From positions 4,154,001 to 4,218,000 of the forward strand of contig NZ_CP018725.1 of NCBI RefSeq assembly GCF_001908725.1: 64,000 bases of DNA. Direction: 5' to 3'. The notes under the pieces were generated by a model. That model searched no databases. It was not told the origin of the DNA and was given only the letters and a program-made list of their open reading frames with translations. Below, piece after piece: positions 9,300-19,373 of the stretch. This stretch comes from Xanthomonas vesicatoria ATCC 35937. GTDB taxonomy: Bacteria; Pseudomonadota; Gammaproteobacteria; Xanthomonadales; Xanthomonadaceae. The translations under genes were made by a program, and so were the position numbers. Numbering within the stretch: position 1 is the stretch's first letter; each line of letters begins with the position of its first letter.

Positions 9300-10766
9300 A
9301 TGTGTGGCATCGTCGGTATTGTCGGCAACCAAAACGTCGCCGGGCAACTTTATGACGGCCTGACCGTCCTGCAGCATCGTGGGCAGGACGCCGCAGGCAT
9401 CGCCACCGCAGATGGCACGCGCCTGCGCGTGCAAAAGGCCAATGGCCTGGTGCGCGATGTCTTCGACGAAAAGAAGATGGCGGTGCTGGAAGGCCGCGTC
9501 GGCATCGCGCATTGTCGCTACCCGACCGCAGGCTCGGAGGGCATGGATGAGGCGCAGCCGTTCTACGTCAATTCGCCCTACGGCATCGCGCTGGCGCACA
9601 ACGGCAACCTGATCAATACCGAGGCCTTGCGCCAGCAGGTGTTCGAGGCCGACCGCCGCAACATCAACACCGATTCGGACAGCGAAGTGCTGCTGAACGT
9701 GTTCGCCTATGAGCTGGACGCGCAGCGCATGCTTACCCCCGAGGCGGCAATCCGCGCGGTGGCCGGCGTGCACCGCCGTTGCAAGGGCGGCTATGCGGTG
9801 GTCAGCGTGGTGCTGGGCTTGGGCCTGGTGGCGTTCCGCGACCCGCACGGCATCCGTCCGCTGGTGCTGGGCAAGCGCGAGCATGCCGAAGGCACCGAAT
9901 ACATCGTGTCGTCCGAATCGGCCGCGCTGGACATCCTCGGCTACCAGCGCGTGCGTGACGTGCGCCCGGGCGAAGCGCTGGTGATCACCGCGCGTGGCGA
10001 GCTGTTCTCGGAAGTCTGTGCTTCGCCGACCAACAACGCGCCGTGCATCTTCGAGTACGTGTATTTCGCGCGCCCCGATTCGATGATCGACAACATCTCG
10101 GTGCATAAGGCGCGCATGCGCATGGGCCTGAAGCTGGGCGAAAAGATCCTGCGCCTGCGCCCGGATCACGATATCGACACCATCATTCCGATCCCGGACA
10201 CCTCGCGCGACGTGGCGCTGGAGATGTCCAACGTGCTCGGTGTGAAGTACCGCGAAGGCTTCGTCAAGAATCGCTACGTGGGCCGTACCTTCATCATGCC
10301 GGGGCAGGGCGAGCGGCAGAAGTCGGTGCGCCGCAAGCTCAACCCGATCCATCTGGAATTCCGCAACCGCGTGGTGCTGCTGGTCGACGATTCCATCGTG
10401 CGCGGCACCACCAGCCGGCAAATCGTGCAGATGGCGCGCGATGCCGGTGCGCGCAAGGTGTATCTGGCCTCGGCCGCGCCGCCGGTGCGCTATCCCAACA
10501 TCTACGGCATCGACATGCCGGCCGCCGAAGAATTGATCGCGCATGGCCGCAGCGAGCTGGAAATCCAGGAATTTCTGGGTTGCGACTGGCTGATTTACCA
10601 GGACCTGGAAGATCTGGAAATAGCGGTGCGTGAAGGCAACCCAGACATCAAGCAGTTCGATTCCTCGTGCTTCAACGGCGAATACATCACCGGCATCGAA
10701 CCGGGCTATTTCGAACGCATCCAGCAACTGCGCTCGGACGATGCCAAGAAGCGTCGCCGCGCCTGA
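9300..10766 (+). CDS. purF: Amidophosphoribosyltransferase (first step of purine synthesis)
   Basis: The 488-aa product starts [10 protein letters not shown], so Cys2 is the N-terminal nucleophile of a class II glutamine amidotransferase once Met is removed. The glutaminase domain covers ~1-230 ([21 protein letters not shown]). The phosphoribosyltransferase domain follows with the PRPP loop [13 protein letters not shown] at ~360. Length matches proteobacterial PurF. It converts PRPP plus glutamine to phosphoribosylamine. Confidence 0.97.
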   Translation: MCGIVGIVGNQNVAGQLYDGLTVLQHRGQDAAGIATADGTRLRVQKANGLVRDVFDEKKMAVLEGRVGIAHCRYPTAGSEGMDEAQPFYVNSPYGIALAHNGNLINTEALRQQVFEADRRNINTDSDSEVLLNVFAYELDAQRMLTPEAAIRAVAGVHRRCKGGYAVVSVVLGLGLVAFRDPHGIRPLVLGKREHAEGTEYIVSSESAALDILGYQRVRDVRPGEALVITARGELFSEVCASPTNNAPCIFEYVYFARPDSMIDNISVHKARMRMGLKLGEKILRLRPDHDIDTIIPIPDTSRDVALEMSNVLGVKYREGFVKNRYVGRTFIMPGQGERQKSVRRKLNPIHLEFRNRVVLLVDDSIVRGTTSRQIVQMARDAGARKVYLASAAPPVRYPNIYGIDMPAAEELIAHGRSELEIQEFLGCDWLIYQDLEDLEIAVREGNPDIKQFDSSCFNGEYITGIEPGYFERIQQLRSDDAKKRRRA

Positions 10767-10895
10767 CTTACTGCGGTGGCGCGGCGGATTGGCCGCGCTG
10801 ATGCTGCCGGCAGGCTGTGCAATAGAGCACGCCTGCGGGCGCTTGCGGGCGTACTGCGTGTCTGCCACAAGCGATCACACCTTGCGGCCGACGGC

Positions 10896-11720
10896 ATGAG
10901 CATGGGTTCGTTCGAACGCGCCGATCTGTTCGCTGCTGCGCGACAGTGTCTGGACCAGGCCGACCCGCTGCAGAAAGTCGCGTTGACCCAGCAGTACGCA
11001 GCGGCCTTTCGCGCAGGCCATCTCGTGATCGATGCGGCTGCGCTCGCGCCCGACCCGATCCGTATGCCGGGGCGGCCACCAACACCGAGCCTGGTGCATC
11101 CACGCGAGCTGCCGCGGCGTGGATTAGGCACGCCGGAAGGCCGCGCAGCCTTCATCCATGCGATCGCGCATATCGAACTCAATGCCATCGACCTGGCCTG
11201 GGATGCGGTGTATCGCTTCCGCGGCCTGCCGGATGCGTTCTATGCCGATTGGGTGGCGGTGGCCGACGACGAATCGCGTCATTTCATGCTGCTGCGCGCG
11301 CGCCTGCATGCACACGATCGCGACTACGGCGACTTCGCCGCGCACAATGGTTTGTGGGAAATGTGCGAGAAAACCGCGCATGACGGCCTAGCGCGCATGG
11401 CATTGGTACCGCGGGTGCTGGAAGCGCGCGGTCTGGATGTGACGCCGGCAATGATCGTCAAATTGCGCTCCCTCGGCGATTCCGCAACGGCCGAGGTGCT
11501 GGAAACCATCCTGCGCGAGGAGGTGGCACACGTTGCCGCTGGCTCGCGGTGGTACCGCTGGTATTGCGTACAGGCCGGTATCGAACCGAGGGCGCGCTTC
11601 AAGGCGCTGTTGCGCGAATACGCCGGCGGTTATCTGCATGGCCCGTTTAATCTGCAGGCGCGGCTGCTCGCCGGGTTCGACGAAGACGAACTGGCCGATC
11701 TGGTGGAGCAGGCTGGCTAA
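10896..11720 (+). CDS. DUF455-type ferritin-like protein
   Basis: The 274-aa protein has a ferritin-like pattern of helices carrying possible di-iron ligands: FIHAIAHIELNAIDLAWD (~85-102), WVAVADDESRHF (~117-128) and ILREEVAHVAAG (~208). Such E...ExxH pairs occur in the DUF455 family, whose biochemical role is unsettled. The ATG at 10896 gives a normal family length; the in-frame extension upstream is non-coding in character. It follows purF by 129 bp in the same direction. Confidence 0.75.
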   Translation: MSMGSFERADLFAAARQCLDQADPLQKVALTQQYAAAFRAGHLVIDAAALAPDPIRMPGRPPTPSLVHPRELPRRGLGTPEGRAAFIHAIAHIELNAIDLAWDAVYRFRGLPDAFYADWVAVADDESRHFMLLRARLHAHDRDYGDFAAHNGLWEMCEKTAHDGLARMALVPRVLEARGLDVTPAMIVKLRSLGDSATAEVLETILREEVAHVAAGSRWYRWYCVQAGIEPRARFKALLREYAGGYLHGPFNLQARLLAGFDEDELADLVEQAG

Positions 11721-12743
11721 CGAAGGGTTGATCCTGCTGTGGTGGAGCGAAACATACGCATGCCTGGTTGGGCACTGCCAGCAGCGTGGTGCGGTTCGTG
11801 CGCTTGGCGTCATCAGAGCTTCGCAAGCTGCGCTGGTCGAGGGCGCAGTGCCTTCACCAGTCAGAAGACACGCAGTGAATCCATTCCTGCCGCCGCCGTT
11901 TCCCGCAGGCAAGGAATACATCACATCAGTGCCTTGCCGATGGCCGGCTTGAAAACCGGACACACCGACCACCACGCCTGGTCCTTGCCCGCTCACTGTC
12001 GCCGGACCTTAGGCGGCATGGGTGCCGCATGAGCGCTCCATGGATGGATTCACGGTGTGTCTCGCGATGGTGGGCGGACAAGGGCCCTGCAGATAAGGTG
12101 CAGATCAAGCGCTGTGCAATCGACGCTTTCAACGTACCCAAGCTTCCCCAAGAAACCGATCCCTCTCGCTGTTAAAGCGCCTCCACGGGCGGCCTCACGA
12201 TGTGTCCCGCAATGGTGGGTGGGCAGGGGCCCTGCAGATAAACCGCAGATCAGACGCTCTGCTAGACGATGCTTTCAAAACACCAGGCGTCCCAGGGAAG
12301 CCCGGTACCTCACGCTGTTAGAGTGACTGACAAACGCCGCGAACGGCGATAGATCGCCGCAAAGGTGTCGTCAGGATCGGAATGCAGCGTGTACGTGGTG
12401 CAGGCCCGGCCGCACAGCACTGCTACGGCTGATCCGCACGTAGCGATTTGCTCCGGCTCTCTGGTTGTCGATCATCTGCGTGGTCGGTCGAGCCTCACCA
12501 TTGCGACATCCTGCGCAGCCCCTACCGCAAACAACGCCGATACCGGGCGCGCCCGGAACTGTGCGCTACGTCGTCGCACATGCGCGCCGGAATCGCATCC
12601 AGTCATCGGCAAGCATCACAAAAATGTAAGTTTCTTTTGCAACAACTTGCATTCGGTACATTCCGGCGCGCCCTAATGGCGTCCCGGGGACAGGGGCCCG
12701 GTGTTTCGCACCCGTTGCTTCCATGTCTTAGGAGAGAGAGACG
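11721..12743. other. ~1-kb intergenic region, no gene recognised
   Basis: No open frame here has coding character or a credible ribosome site. The region holds a two-copy tandem repeat (12046-12330). The last ~100 bp are AT-richer and probably carry the promoter of the secreted protease at 12744. The rest shows nothing recognisable. Confidence 0.6.
12046..12330. repeat. Two imperfect tandem copies of a ~145-bp unit
   Basis: Copy 1 runs from about 12046 and copy 2 from about 12191. Each contains CAC-G-x-TGTGTC-CGC-ATGGTGGG near its start, GGGCCCTGCAGATAA about 45 bp in, and CGCTGTTA near its end (12168 and 12313). The offset stays at 145-146 bp throughout. Whether it is transcribed cannot be judged. 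Confidence 0.75.
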
Positions 12744-13997
12744 ATGAAGTCGAAGTCGATGTGCACCACGGTTGGATTGATCGCCATGTGCCTGGCCGGG
12801 TCGGCCGCCGCTGCCGGCAAACCCCTGTATCAAACCGGCCCGGCGCTCAGCCGAAGTGCCGCAGCAACCGCCACCGCGGAACCCTCGCTGCAACGCCTGT
12901 TGAGCGCCCCGTCCACTACCAACGCGCAGGTTGTGCAGCTCGATGCCGGCGCGGTGACTGCCGGCGAAAAACTGCTGGAATTGCAACTGGATGGCCAGAC
13001 CATCACTGCCACGCAGGCCAAGGTAGACGCGTTGGATGGTGGCGACAGTGTGTGGTACGGCAACCTCGGCCCGCGTGCCGGCATCCGTGCGCGCACCTTG
13101 TCCGGCGTGGACCCGCTGAACTCGGCCATCCTGGTCCGTAGCGGCGACACCGTTACCGGCACCATCCGTTATGCCGGCAAGCTGTATCGCCTGCGTCCGT
13201 TGGCCGATGGCCGCCATGTGCTGGTGCAGGTCGACGAGCAGCGCATGCCGCAGGAACATCCGGCCGAATACAGCCTGCTGCCCAAGTTCGACATGCCTGG
13301 CGACGGACGCGTGACCGCAGCGGCCGCCTCATCCGGCAGTCCGGCCACCATCCGCGTGCTGGTCGTGGCCACCAATAAGGCAGTGACTGCGTATGGCGGC
13401 AACATGCAGTCGCTGGTGCAGTTGGCGGTAGCCGAAGCCAACCAGGGCTACATCAACAGCAATGTCGGCATCACCTTGCAGCTGGCCCGCTATGAGACCA
13501 CCAGCTACACCGAAACCGGCAACTTCACTACCGACCTGCAGCGCTTCCGGGTGACCAACGACGGTTACATGGACAGCATCCACACCAGCCGCAATACCTA
13601 TACGGCAGACGTGGGCGTGATCGTGCTGGACAACAGCAGCTACTGCGGGCTGGCCTCGGGGATTGGTTCTACCGCTGCAAGCGCCTTCGCCTCGGTGTAC
13701 TGGGATTGCGCCACTGGCTACTACAGCTTTGCGCATGAAATCGGGCATCTGCAGAGCGCCCGTCACGATGCCACCAACGACCCAAGTACCTCGCCATACG
13801 CCTATGGTCACGGCTACCGCTACGGCAACAGCTGGCGCACCATCATGGCCTACGATTGCACCAGCGGCTGCCCGCGGTTGAACTACTGGTCCAACCCCAA
13901 CATCAGCTACAACGGCGTGCCCATGGGCAATGCAAGCACCGCCGACAATCAGCGCGTGCTGGTCAACACCAAGGCCACCATTGCCGGCTTCCGCTGA
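12744..13997 (+). CDS. Secreted zinc metalloprotease (metzincin-like)
   Basis: The 417-aa precursor has a Sec signal peptide (residues 1-24, ending AAAA) and a ~170-residue propeptide-like region. The catalytic domain holds HEIGHLQSARH at 331-341, the extended zinc motif HExxHxxxxxH of metzincins. A downstream IMAYDCTSGCPRLNYWSNP contains the Met-turn-like IMAY. A strong ribosome site (GGAGAGAGAG) precedes the ATG. It is likely a Sec/type II exported degradative enzyme. A hairpin terminator follows. The exact MEROPS family (M12-like) is uncertain. Confidence 0.85.
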   Translation: MKSKSMCTTVGLIAMCLAGSAAAAGKPLYQTGPALSRSAAATATAEPSLQRLLSAPSTTNAQVVQLDAGAVTAGEKLLELQLDGQTITATQAKVDALDGGDSVWYGNLGPRAGIRARTLSGVDPLNSAILVRSGDTVTGTIRYAGKLYRLRPLADGRHVLVQVDEQRMPQEHPAEYSLLPKFDMPGDGRVTAAAASSGSPATIRVLVVATNKAVTAYGGNMQSLVQLAVAEANQGYINSNVGITLQLARYETTSYTETGNFTTDLQRFRVTNDGYMDSIHTSRNTYTADVGVIVLDNSSYCGLASGIGSTAASAFASVYWDCATGYYSFAHEIGHLQSARHDATNDPSTSPYAYGHGYRYGNSWRTIMAYDCTSGCPRLNYWSNPNISYNGVPMGNASTADNQRVLVNTKATIAGFR

Positions 13998-14015
13998 TCA
14001 GCGGGTAGTTGCCAT

Positions 14016-14044
14016 GGCCCGGCACCGAGCGGTGTCGGGCCTTT
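14016..14044 (+). terminator. Probable rho-independent terminator of the secreted protease
   Basis: GGCCCGGCACC and GGTGTCGGGCC form an 11-bp stem with one mismatch and a 4-nt loop, followed by a short T run (TTT), 19 bp after the protease stop. Confidence 0.65.
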
Positions 14045-14127
14045 GCAGCTACACGCGGGCGCGATGATCGCGCAGACTAGACGCACCGCCGGCGCCCGCC
14101 GGCCACGTCCTGTCGAGCGGAGCACTC

Positions 14128-14547
14128 ATGTCCACGTCCTCGCGTTATGCGCTGCTGTGCCTGGTGGCGCTGGCACTTGCCGGATGCAAACAGCAACCTG
14201 CCGAGCCTGCCGCCACCCCACCCAAACCCGCAGTTGCCGCGCCAGCGCCGGCCACCGAAAATGTTGCCGAAGCGCGCGCGTTGCAGCTACTCGAGACACG
14301 GCTGCAAAACGACAAGGTGTACCCGGACAACTGCATCAGCATCATGGCCGAACAGGACGATCCGCCATCGCCGGATATGTTTGAATTTGCCGTGCGCGAA
14401 CGCCATGGCGACGGCTGCCCAGGCGACCCGCAGACCAGCCCGGTGCGCGACCGCTTCCGTGTCCAGGCCGATGGCACGTTGTTCTGGTACGACGTGGTCA
14501 ATGCGGATTTCGTCGACTACGCCGAGCGTGCGCGCAGCGTGCAGTGA
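14128..14547 (+). CDS. Small lipoprotein of unknown function
   Basis: This 139-aa precursor has a signal sequence and lipobox LALAGC, with the lipidated cysteine at residue 20. A Pro/Ala-rich linker (24-45) leads to a ~95-residue domain with two further cysteines (C69 and C94) that could pair. No known domain is recognised. It stands alone between the protease terminator and a gene-free gap. The lipoprotein assignment is firm; function is unknown. Confidence 0.75.
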   Translation: MSTSSRYALLCLVALALAGCKQQPAEPAATPPKPAVAAPAPATENVAEARALQLLETRLQNDKVYPDNCISIMAEQDDPPSPDMFEFAVRERHGDGCPGDPQTSPVRDRFRVQADGTLFWYDVVNADFVDYAERARSVQ

Positions 14548-14963
14548 CGCGCTGTAGCGATTTGACCAGTCAGGGTTACGCGCAGGCGTTGGGTTGCTGG
14601 CGAGCGCTGAAAATTGAGGAGTTCCGCACCACAGCGCTGTGTTAGTCGCGGCATCCGTTGTCGATACGCGTCGTAAAGTGTGGCTGTTCAACAGCGCGAT
14701 TCATCGATGTGTCCGATACCAGGTGGACTCACTGCGACACTCCACTGGGACGCGAACGCGCGCTGCGTCGTTGTGAGTGCGTTTTTCATCGGCTGGCCTG
14801 ACCGAAAGTCCTCGCTGTATCCAACGGCAGGCCGTCGTGCTTGCGAAGCATTGGTCATGACTGGCCTGCGGTGCGGTAGCGGCAACGGCGCGCGCACAAT
14901 CGGCCACATCAGGGCTCACCGCGGCGCGGATTCGCGCATGCACGTGCAGCTGCGCGTGCCGAT
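14548..14963. other. Gene-free stretch between convergent genes
   Basis: About 415 bp between a rightward lipoprotein and leftward lpxH. Short open frames here have no ribosome site and no coding character. No repeat or strong hairpin was noticed. Confidence 0.5.
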
Positions 14964-15707
14964 TTAAATTGGCAATTGCTCCAATACAACGCCATCGGCA
15001 TCCACCCGCAGCACCGAGCCTTGCTCGTACCAATCGCCCAGCACGATGCGCGTGCAGGTGTTGTCACCGGCTTGCAGGGTATGGATTGCAGGGCGATGGG
15101 TATGGCCGTGGATCATGCGATCCAGCCCGTATCGCACGAAGGTCGCTTCCACTTCAGTCGGCGACACGTCGGTGACGGTTTCGAGCTGCGCTTGGTCGCC
15201 CTGCTTGAGTTCAGCGTAGCGGGCCTGACTTGCCGCACGTGCCTGCTGCGCGAATGCTACGCGTGCGGCCAGCGGCTGCGCCAGAAACTGCGCTTGAAAC
15301 ACCGGGTCGCGCGTTTGCGTACGAAATGCTTGGTAGGCAGTGTCGTCAGTGCACAGTAGATCGCCGTGCATCAGCAGCGTCGTATGGCCGTAGAGATCGA
15401 TCACGGTGGGGTCGGGCAGGATGCGAAAGCCCGCGCGTTGCGCGTAGGCATCGCCCACCAGGAAATCGCGGTTGCCAGGCATGAAGAAGATCGTCACGCC
15501 AGCGTCGGCCACCGCATGCAAGGCCACCGCAACCTCGTCCGCGGCGGTAGAGGGCGTGTCATCGCCGATCCAGGCTTCGAACAGGTCGCCAAGGATGTAC
15601 AGCGCATCGCTAGCGGGTACCTGCGTCTGCAGGAAATCCAGAAACAGCGCGGTGATGGCCGGCCGGGCCGGATCCAGATGCAGGTCGGAAATGAACAGTG
15701 TCGTCAT
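14964..15707 (-). CDS. lpxH: UDP-2,3-diacylglucosamine diphosphatase (lipid A synthesis)
   Basis: The 247-aa protein is a calcineurin-type metallophosphoesterase with the expected ligand set: SDLHLD (D8, H10), [11 protein letters not shown] (D41), GNRDFL (~80), MHGD (~114) and HGHTHRP (~200). Length and motifs match LpxH, which hydrolyses UDP-2,3-diacylglucosamine to lipid X at the inner membrane. The ATG start at 15707 leaves only two residues before the first beta-strand, as in the family. Confidence 0.95.
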   Translation of the reverse strand: MTTLFISDLHLDPARPAITALFLDFLQTQVPASDALYILGDLFEAWIGDDTPSTAADEVAVALHAVADAGVTIFFMPGNRDFLVGDAYAQRAGFRILPDPTVIDLYGHTTLLMHGDLLCTDDTAYQAFRTQTRDPVFQAQFLAQPLAARVAFAQQARAASQARYAELKQGDQAQLETVTDVSPTEVEATFVRYGLDRMIHGHTHRPAIHTLQAGDNTCTRIVLGDWYEQGSVLRVDADGVVLEQLPI

Positions 15708-15901
15708 CGCGCCATTGTACGGCGGGACCGCCAGATCGTGAGACGTGGAAGCTGCGATTACGTGCGCGGGCGATCAGCGCATCGAAGCGGTACTCAGCTG
15801 CGCTGGCCACACGGCCCGAGTGCACTGTGCTGTGTCATCACGATGCGCAACCAGGGGCGAAGCACACGCACGCTCGCGCAACGCGGTGCCGCAGCGTAGC
15901 G

Positions 15902-16444
15902 CTACCCAATCAGCGCCGGCAGCCCCCACAACGACAGACTCGCCAGCACCACCCCGATCGCCGTGGCGGCCAGTACGTCGCTGGGGTAATGCAGCCCAAG
16001 CACTACGCGCGACAGCGCTACACAGGCCGAGAATGGCACCAACAGCGGGGCCAGCCATGGGTAATAGGCCAGCGCCACGATGCTGAAGGACACCGCATGC
16101 AAGGTGTGGCCGGAGGGAAAGCTGAACTCGTCCAGCGGTGCCACCCAGGCGCGGATGCGCACGTCGGCCGCATACGGGCGCGGGCGGCGCGTCCAGCGCT
16201 TGAGTGCCTTGTACAGCGTCAAGGCAAGCACGCCGGTGGCAGCCATGTGCGCCGAGGCGCGAACGCCATCTATGCCATCGAGCAGCACCAACAGGCCCAT
16301 CAGGCTGTACCAGAACACGCCATCGCCCAGGCGGCTGATGGTGGCGAATGTGCGGCGCACCGTGTGTCGGCGGCACCAATGGTTGGCGCGCCGGCACCAG
16401 CGCGCTTCGTGGCCGCGCAAGACCTCAAGCCGCGTTGACGACAT
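15902..16444 (-). CDS. PAP2-superfamily membrane phosphatase
   Basis: The 180-aa integral membrane protein carries the three PAP2 signatures: KRWTRRPRP (motif 1, KxxxxxxRP), FPSGHT (motif 2) and SRVVLGLHYPSDV (motif 3). Between them are hydrophobic helices. The family dephosphorylates lipid phosphates such as phosphatidate or undecaprenyl pyrophosphate. Its start overlaps the end of the upstream glycosyltransferase by 20 bp, so the two were one transcription unit, consistent with envelope lipid or glycolipid work. The ATG at 16444 is preferred over an in-frame start at 16501, which lies deeper inside the glycosyltransferase. Confidence 0.85.
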   Translation of the reverse strand: MSSTRLEVLRGHEARWCRRANHWCRRHTVRRTFATISRLGDGVFWYSLMGLLVLLDGIDGVRASAHMAATGVLALTLYKALKRWTRRPRPYAADVRIRAWVAPLDEFSFPSGHTLHAVSFSIVALAYYPWLAPLLVPFSACVALSRVVLGLHYPSDVLAATAIGVVLASLSLWGLPALIG

Positions 16445-17560
16445 AACGCCCCCGTGCCGCAGTGATGCCCAGCAACAAGGCATCGAAGTCGGACACCACA
16501 TTGTCCGGATGCAGCTTTTTCATCGCATGTGCCGCTGCCGCACCCAGGCGTCGGCGTAGCGCGTCGTCCTGGGTCAGCGCGACGGCGGCCTGGATGAAGT
16601 TTGCATCGGTGTCTACCGCCGCGCCGGTGTGGTCGTTACGCAGGTATTCGCGGGCAGCACCGTAGTCGAAGGCGACCGTCGCCACACCGCTGGCCATCGC
16701 TTCCAGGGTCACGTTGCCGAAGGTCTCGCTACGGCTGGGGAACAGGAACAGGTCGCCGCTGGCGAAGTGGCGCGCCAAGGCCTCGCCACGCTGCACACCG
16801 CAGAAGATGAAGTCGGGATTCTCGTGCGCGATCTTCTCGCGCGCCGGGCCATCGCCGACCCACACAAAGCGCGCCTTCGGGCGGATCTGCTGCAGCTTGC
16901 GGAACGCTTGCACCGCCAAGGGCAGATTTTTTTCGTTGGCGATCCGTCCGACATAGATCGCCGCAAAGCCTTCGCCTTCGATGCCCCACTCGGCGCGCAA
17001 GGCATGATCGCGACGGCCCGGATCGAACTGCTGGCTGTCCACCGCGCGCGCCAGCAACTGCACACGCTCGAAGCCGTCGTCGCGCAGCAATTGTTGCAGC
17101 TCGCGCGTTGGTACCAGCGTGGCATCGGCCTGGTTATGGAAACGCCGCATCCAGCGCAGCGCGGTGCCCTGTAGCCACGCCGCGCCGTAGTCGGGCAGGT
17201 ACTCGTCGAAGCGCGTGTGGAAGCCCGATGCGACCGGAATGCCGAGCCGGCGCGCCGCACGCATCGCCGACCAGCCCAGCGGGCCTTCCGTGGCCACGTA
17301 GATCGCATCCGGTTGCGTCGTTCGCCAATGACGGATCAGCCGCTGGGTCGCCGGCAGCCCGAATTTCAACCCCGGGTAACGCGGCAACGACGCGCCCCGT
17401 ACCAGCAATGCGTCGGACGGGGCGGTGTCGCTGCTCTGGCGTGGACGCACCACATCCACCTGATGCCCCCGCGTACGCAGGCCGGTTTCCAGGCTGTGGA
17501 CCGTCAGCGCAACCCCGTTGACCTCGGGGGATAGGTTTCGGTAACGATCGCGTAGCGCAT
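16425..17560 (-). pseudogene. GT4-type glycosyltransferase, frameshifted near the start
   Basis: From 17459 down to 16425 the frame encodes a GT-B family 4 glycosyltransferase: GFHTRFDEYLPDYG, YVGRIANEKNLPLAVQAF, and the donor-site region FPSRSETFGNVTLEAMASG. It lacks the first ~33 residues. Those lie upstream in another frame starting MRYAIVTETYPP at 17560. The join needs one more C in the run of five (17526-17530). Restored, the protein is 378 aa, resembling the mannosyltransferase/MgtA-like branch. As it stands, translation from 17560 stops after 18 codons, and a later start would give a protein without the acceptor-site loop. Confidence 0.85.
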
Positions 17561-17644
17561 GCCCGTTCTCCGGTTTTGGCTAGCTTCCGGCAGGGCGATG
17601 GCATGGATGTTGCGCGCACAAGTCGCGGCAGTGACAAGCGCGAC

Positions 17645-17765
17645 GGGATTGGGAATTCGGGATTGGAGATTTGCAAAAGCGCTGAACGGCCAACGTTTAG
17701 CGCAACCGCTGGCTGTCAGGTAAAGACAGAGCCCCGTGCTCGACTAATCCCGAATCCCCACTCCC
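17645..17765. repeat. REP-like inverted repeat of GGGATT-rich units
   Basis: A 22-bp arm rich in GGGATT at 17645-17666 faces an inverted, imperfect copy at 17744-17765 (about 18 of 22 positions match), ~77 bp apart. A related unit occurs at 27784-27805. Such short GGGATTCGGGATT palindromes are commonly scattered in xanthomonad intergenic DNA. Confidence 0.6.
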
Positions 17766-17789
17766 AAATGCCGCCTGAGGCCTCCGGCC

Positions 17790-19316
17790 TCAGGTCACAA
17801 ATGGTTTGAACGCGATGCCCAGGCCGGCCATGCTTTCGACTTCGCCGATCAGATCGGCGCGCAGCAGCGGGCGCGAATCGATCCAGCTCTGCGACAGGAT
17901 CAGCGACAGCCGGGTGTCGTCGGCAGTGAGTTCCAGTGTCGGAATCGGGTCCGATTCGTGCGCACGATGCAGCAGCACTGCCAGCCGCAGCAGCGCGGCC
18001 TTGCGGCGGGTGGGCAGCAACAGCCGGTCCGGAAGCGCATCGAAGGCGGTCTTGGGCACGTTGCGCCGATGCGTGCGTACCAGCGCTGCCAGGACCTGCT
18101 GCTCCTGCCGCGAAAACCCGGCGATATCCGAATGTTCCAGGATGTAGCTGCCGTGCACGTGGTACTGGCTGTGCGCGATGATCAGGCCAAGCTCGTGCAG
18201 CCGTGCGGCACGCCGCAGCACCTGCGCATCGTCGCCATCCAGTTGCCAGGATTCGCACACCTGATCGAACAGGCGGCAGGCGGTGGCCTCCACACGCCGC
18301 GACTGCACTTCATCGATGCCATAACGCTGCACCAGCGAGGCCACCGAGCTGTCACGCGGGTCGTTTTCGCCGCCGCGGCCGAGCATGTCGTACAGGATGC
18401 CTTCGCGCATCGCCGCCTTGCTGACCATCAGCTTCTCCAGCCCCAGGGCCTGGAAGGCCGCTTCGAGCACCAGGATTCCACCGGCGATGATCGGCCGCCG
18501 CTCGGCCGCCAGGCCGGGCAACTGGATGTCTTCGATGCGCTTGGCCTTGAGCAGTTCATCGCGCAGCGCCGGTAGCGCCTGCGCGGTGATCGCGCCCTTG
18601 GTGAGCTTCATCGCCGCGCAGATTTCGCCGATCGCCTTGTGCGTGCCGGACGAACCGACAGCCTCGTGCCAGCCCAGCGCCTTGTACTGGCCGGCGAACT
18701 GCTGGAACTCTGCGCCGATCTCGGTCAGCGCGTCCTTCCATTTTTTCTTCGACAACTTGCCGCCCGGGAAAAAGCGCCGGGTGCTGGCAATGCAGCCGGC
18801 CTGCAGACTTTCGCGTTCCAGCGTCTGGAAGCCCTGGCCGATGATGAATTCGGTCGAGCCACCACCGATGTCGATCACCAGCCGGCGTTGATCGGGTTTG
18901 GGCGGTTGCGCATGGGTCACGCCCAGATAGATCAGGCGCGCTTCCTCGCGTCCGCTGACCACTTCGATCGCATGCCCCAGCGCCGTTTCGGCCGGCATCA
19001 AAAAGGCCTGCGGCGAGCGCAGCTGACGCACCGTGTTGGTCGCCAGCGCGCGCACGCGCAGCGAGGGCACCTCACGGATGCGTTGGCCAAAGCGCGCCAG
19101 GCATTCGAGTGCACGCTGGCGCGCTTCGTTGGACAGCCCCCCCTTGCCATCCAGACCATCGGCCATGCGCACGGTTTCGCGCAGGCGGTCGACGACGCGC
19201 AGCTGACCCATCAGGTAGCGCGCAATCACCATGTGGAAACTGTTGGACCCTAGGTCGATGGCGGCAAGAAAATCGCCATCGCGCAGGGGCGGAATCGTGG
19301 GGGAGGGCATTGGCAT
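17790..19316 (-). CDS. ppx: Exopolyphosphatase / guanosine pentaphosphatase
   Basis: The 508-aa protein has the ASKHA (actin-like ATPase) fold signatures AIDLGSNSFHMVIAR (residues 19-33) and VIDIGGGSTEFIIG (~146). A C-terminal HD-like helical domain follows (~320-508). It hydrolyses terminal phosphates of polyphosphate and possibly pppGpp. It lies 57 bp downstream of ppk, so synthesis and breakdown of polyphosphate are encoded together. An alternative ATG two codons in (19310) exists. Confidence 0.93.
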   Translation of the reverse strand: MPMPSPTIPPLRDGDFLAAIDLGSNSFHMVIARYLMGQLRVVDRLRETVRMADGLDGKGGLSNEARQRALECLARFGQRIREVPSLRVRALATNTVRQLRSPQAFLMPAETALGHAIEVVSGREEARLIYLGVTHAQPPKPDQRRLVIDIGGGSTEFIIGQGFQTLERESLQAGCIASTRRFFPGGKLSKKKWKDALTEIGAEFQQFAGQYKALGWHEAVGSSGTHKAIGEICAAMKLTKGAITAQALPALRDELLKAKRIEDIQLPGLAAERRPIIAGGILVLEAAFQALGLEKLMVSKAAMREGILYDMLGRGGENDPRDSSVASLVQRYGIDEVQSRRVEATACRLFDQVCESWQLDGDDAQVLRRAARLHELGLIIAHSQYHVHGSYILEHSDIAGFSRQEQQVLAALVRTHRRNVPKTAFDALPDRLLLPTRRKAALLRLAVLLHRAHESDPIPTLELTADDTRLSLILSQSWIDSRPLLRADLIGEVESMAGLGIAFKPFVT

Positions 19317-19373
19317 GGCCGAATGGTAGCCGATGCGCGGTTGGCCACGTGAGAGGCCACGGCCGTGGCGTTC

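Noticed and set aside
9261..10868. 535-codon open frame antisense to purF
   Set aside because: Fully overlaps a strongly conserved enzyme gene; His/Arg/Ala-rich translation is typical of antisense frames in GC-rich DNA.
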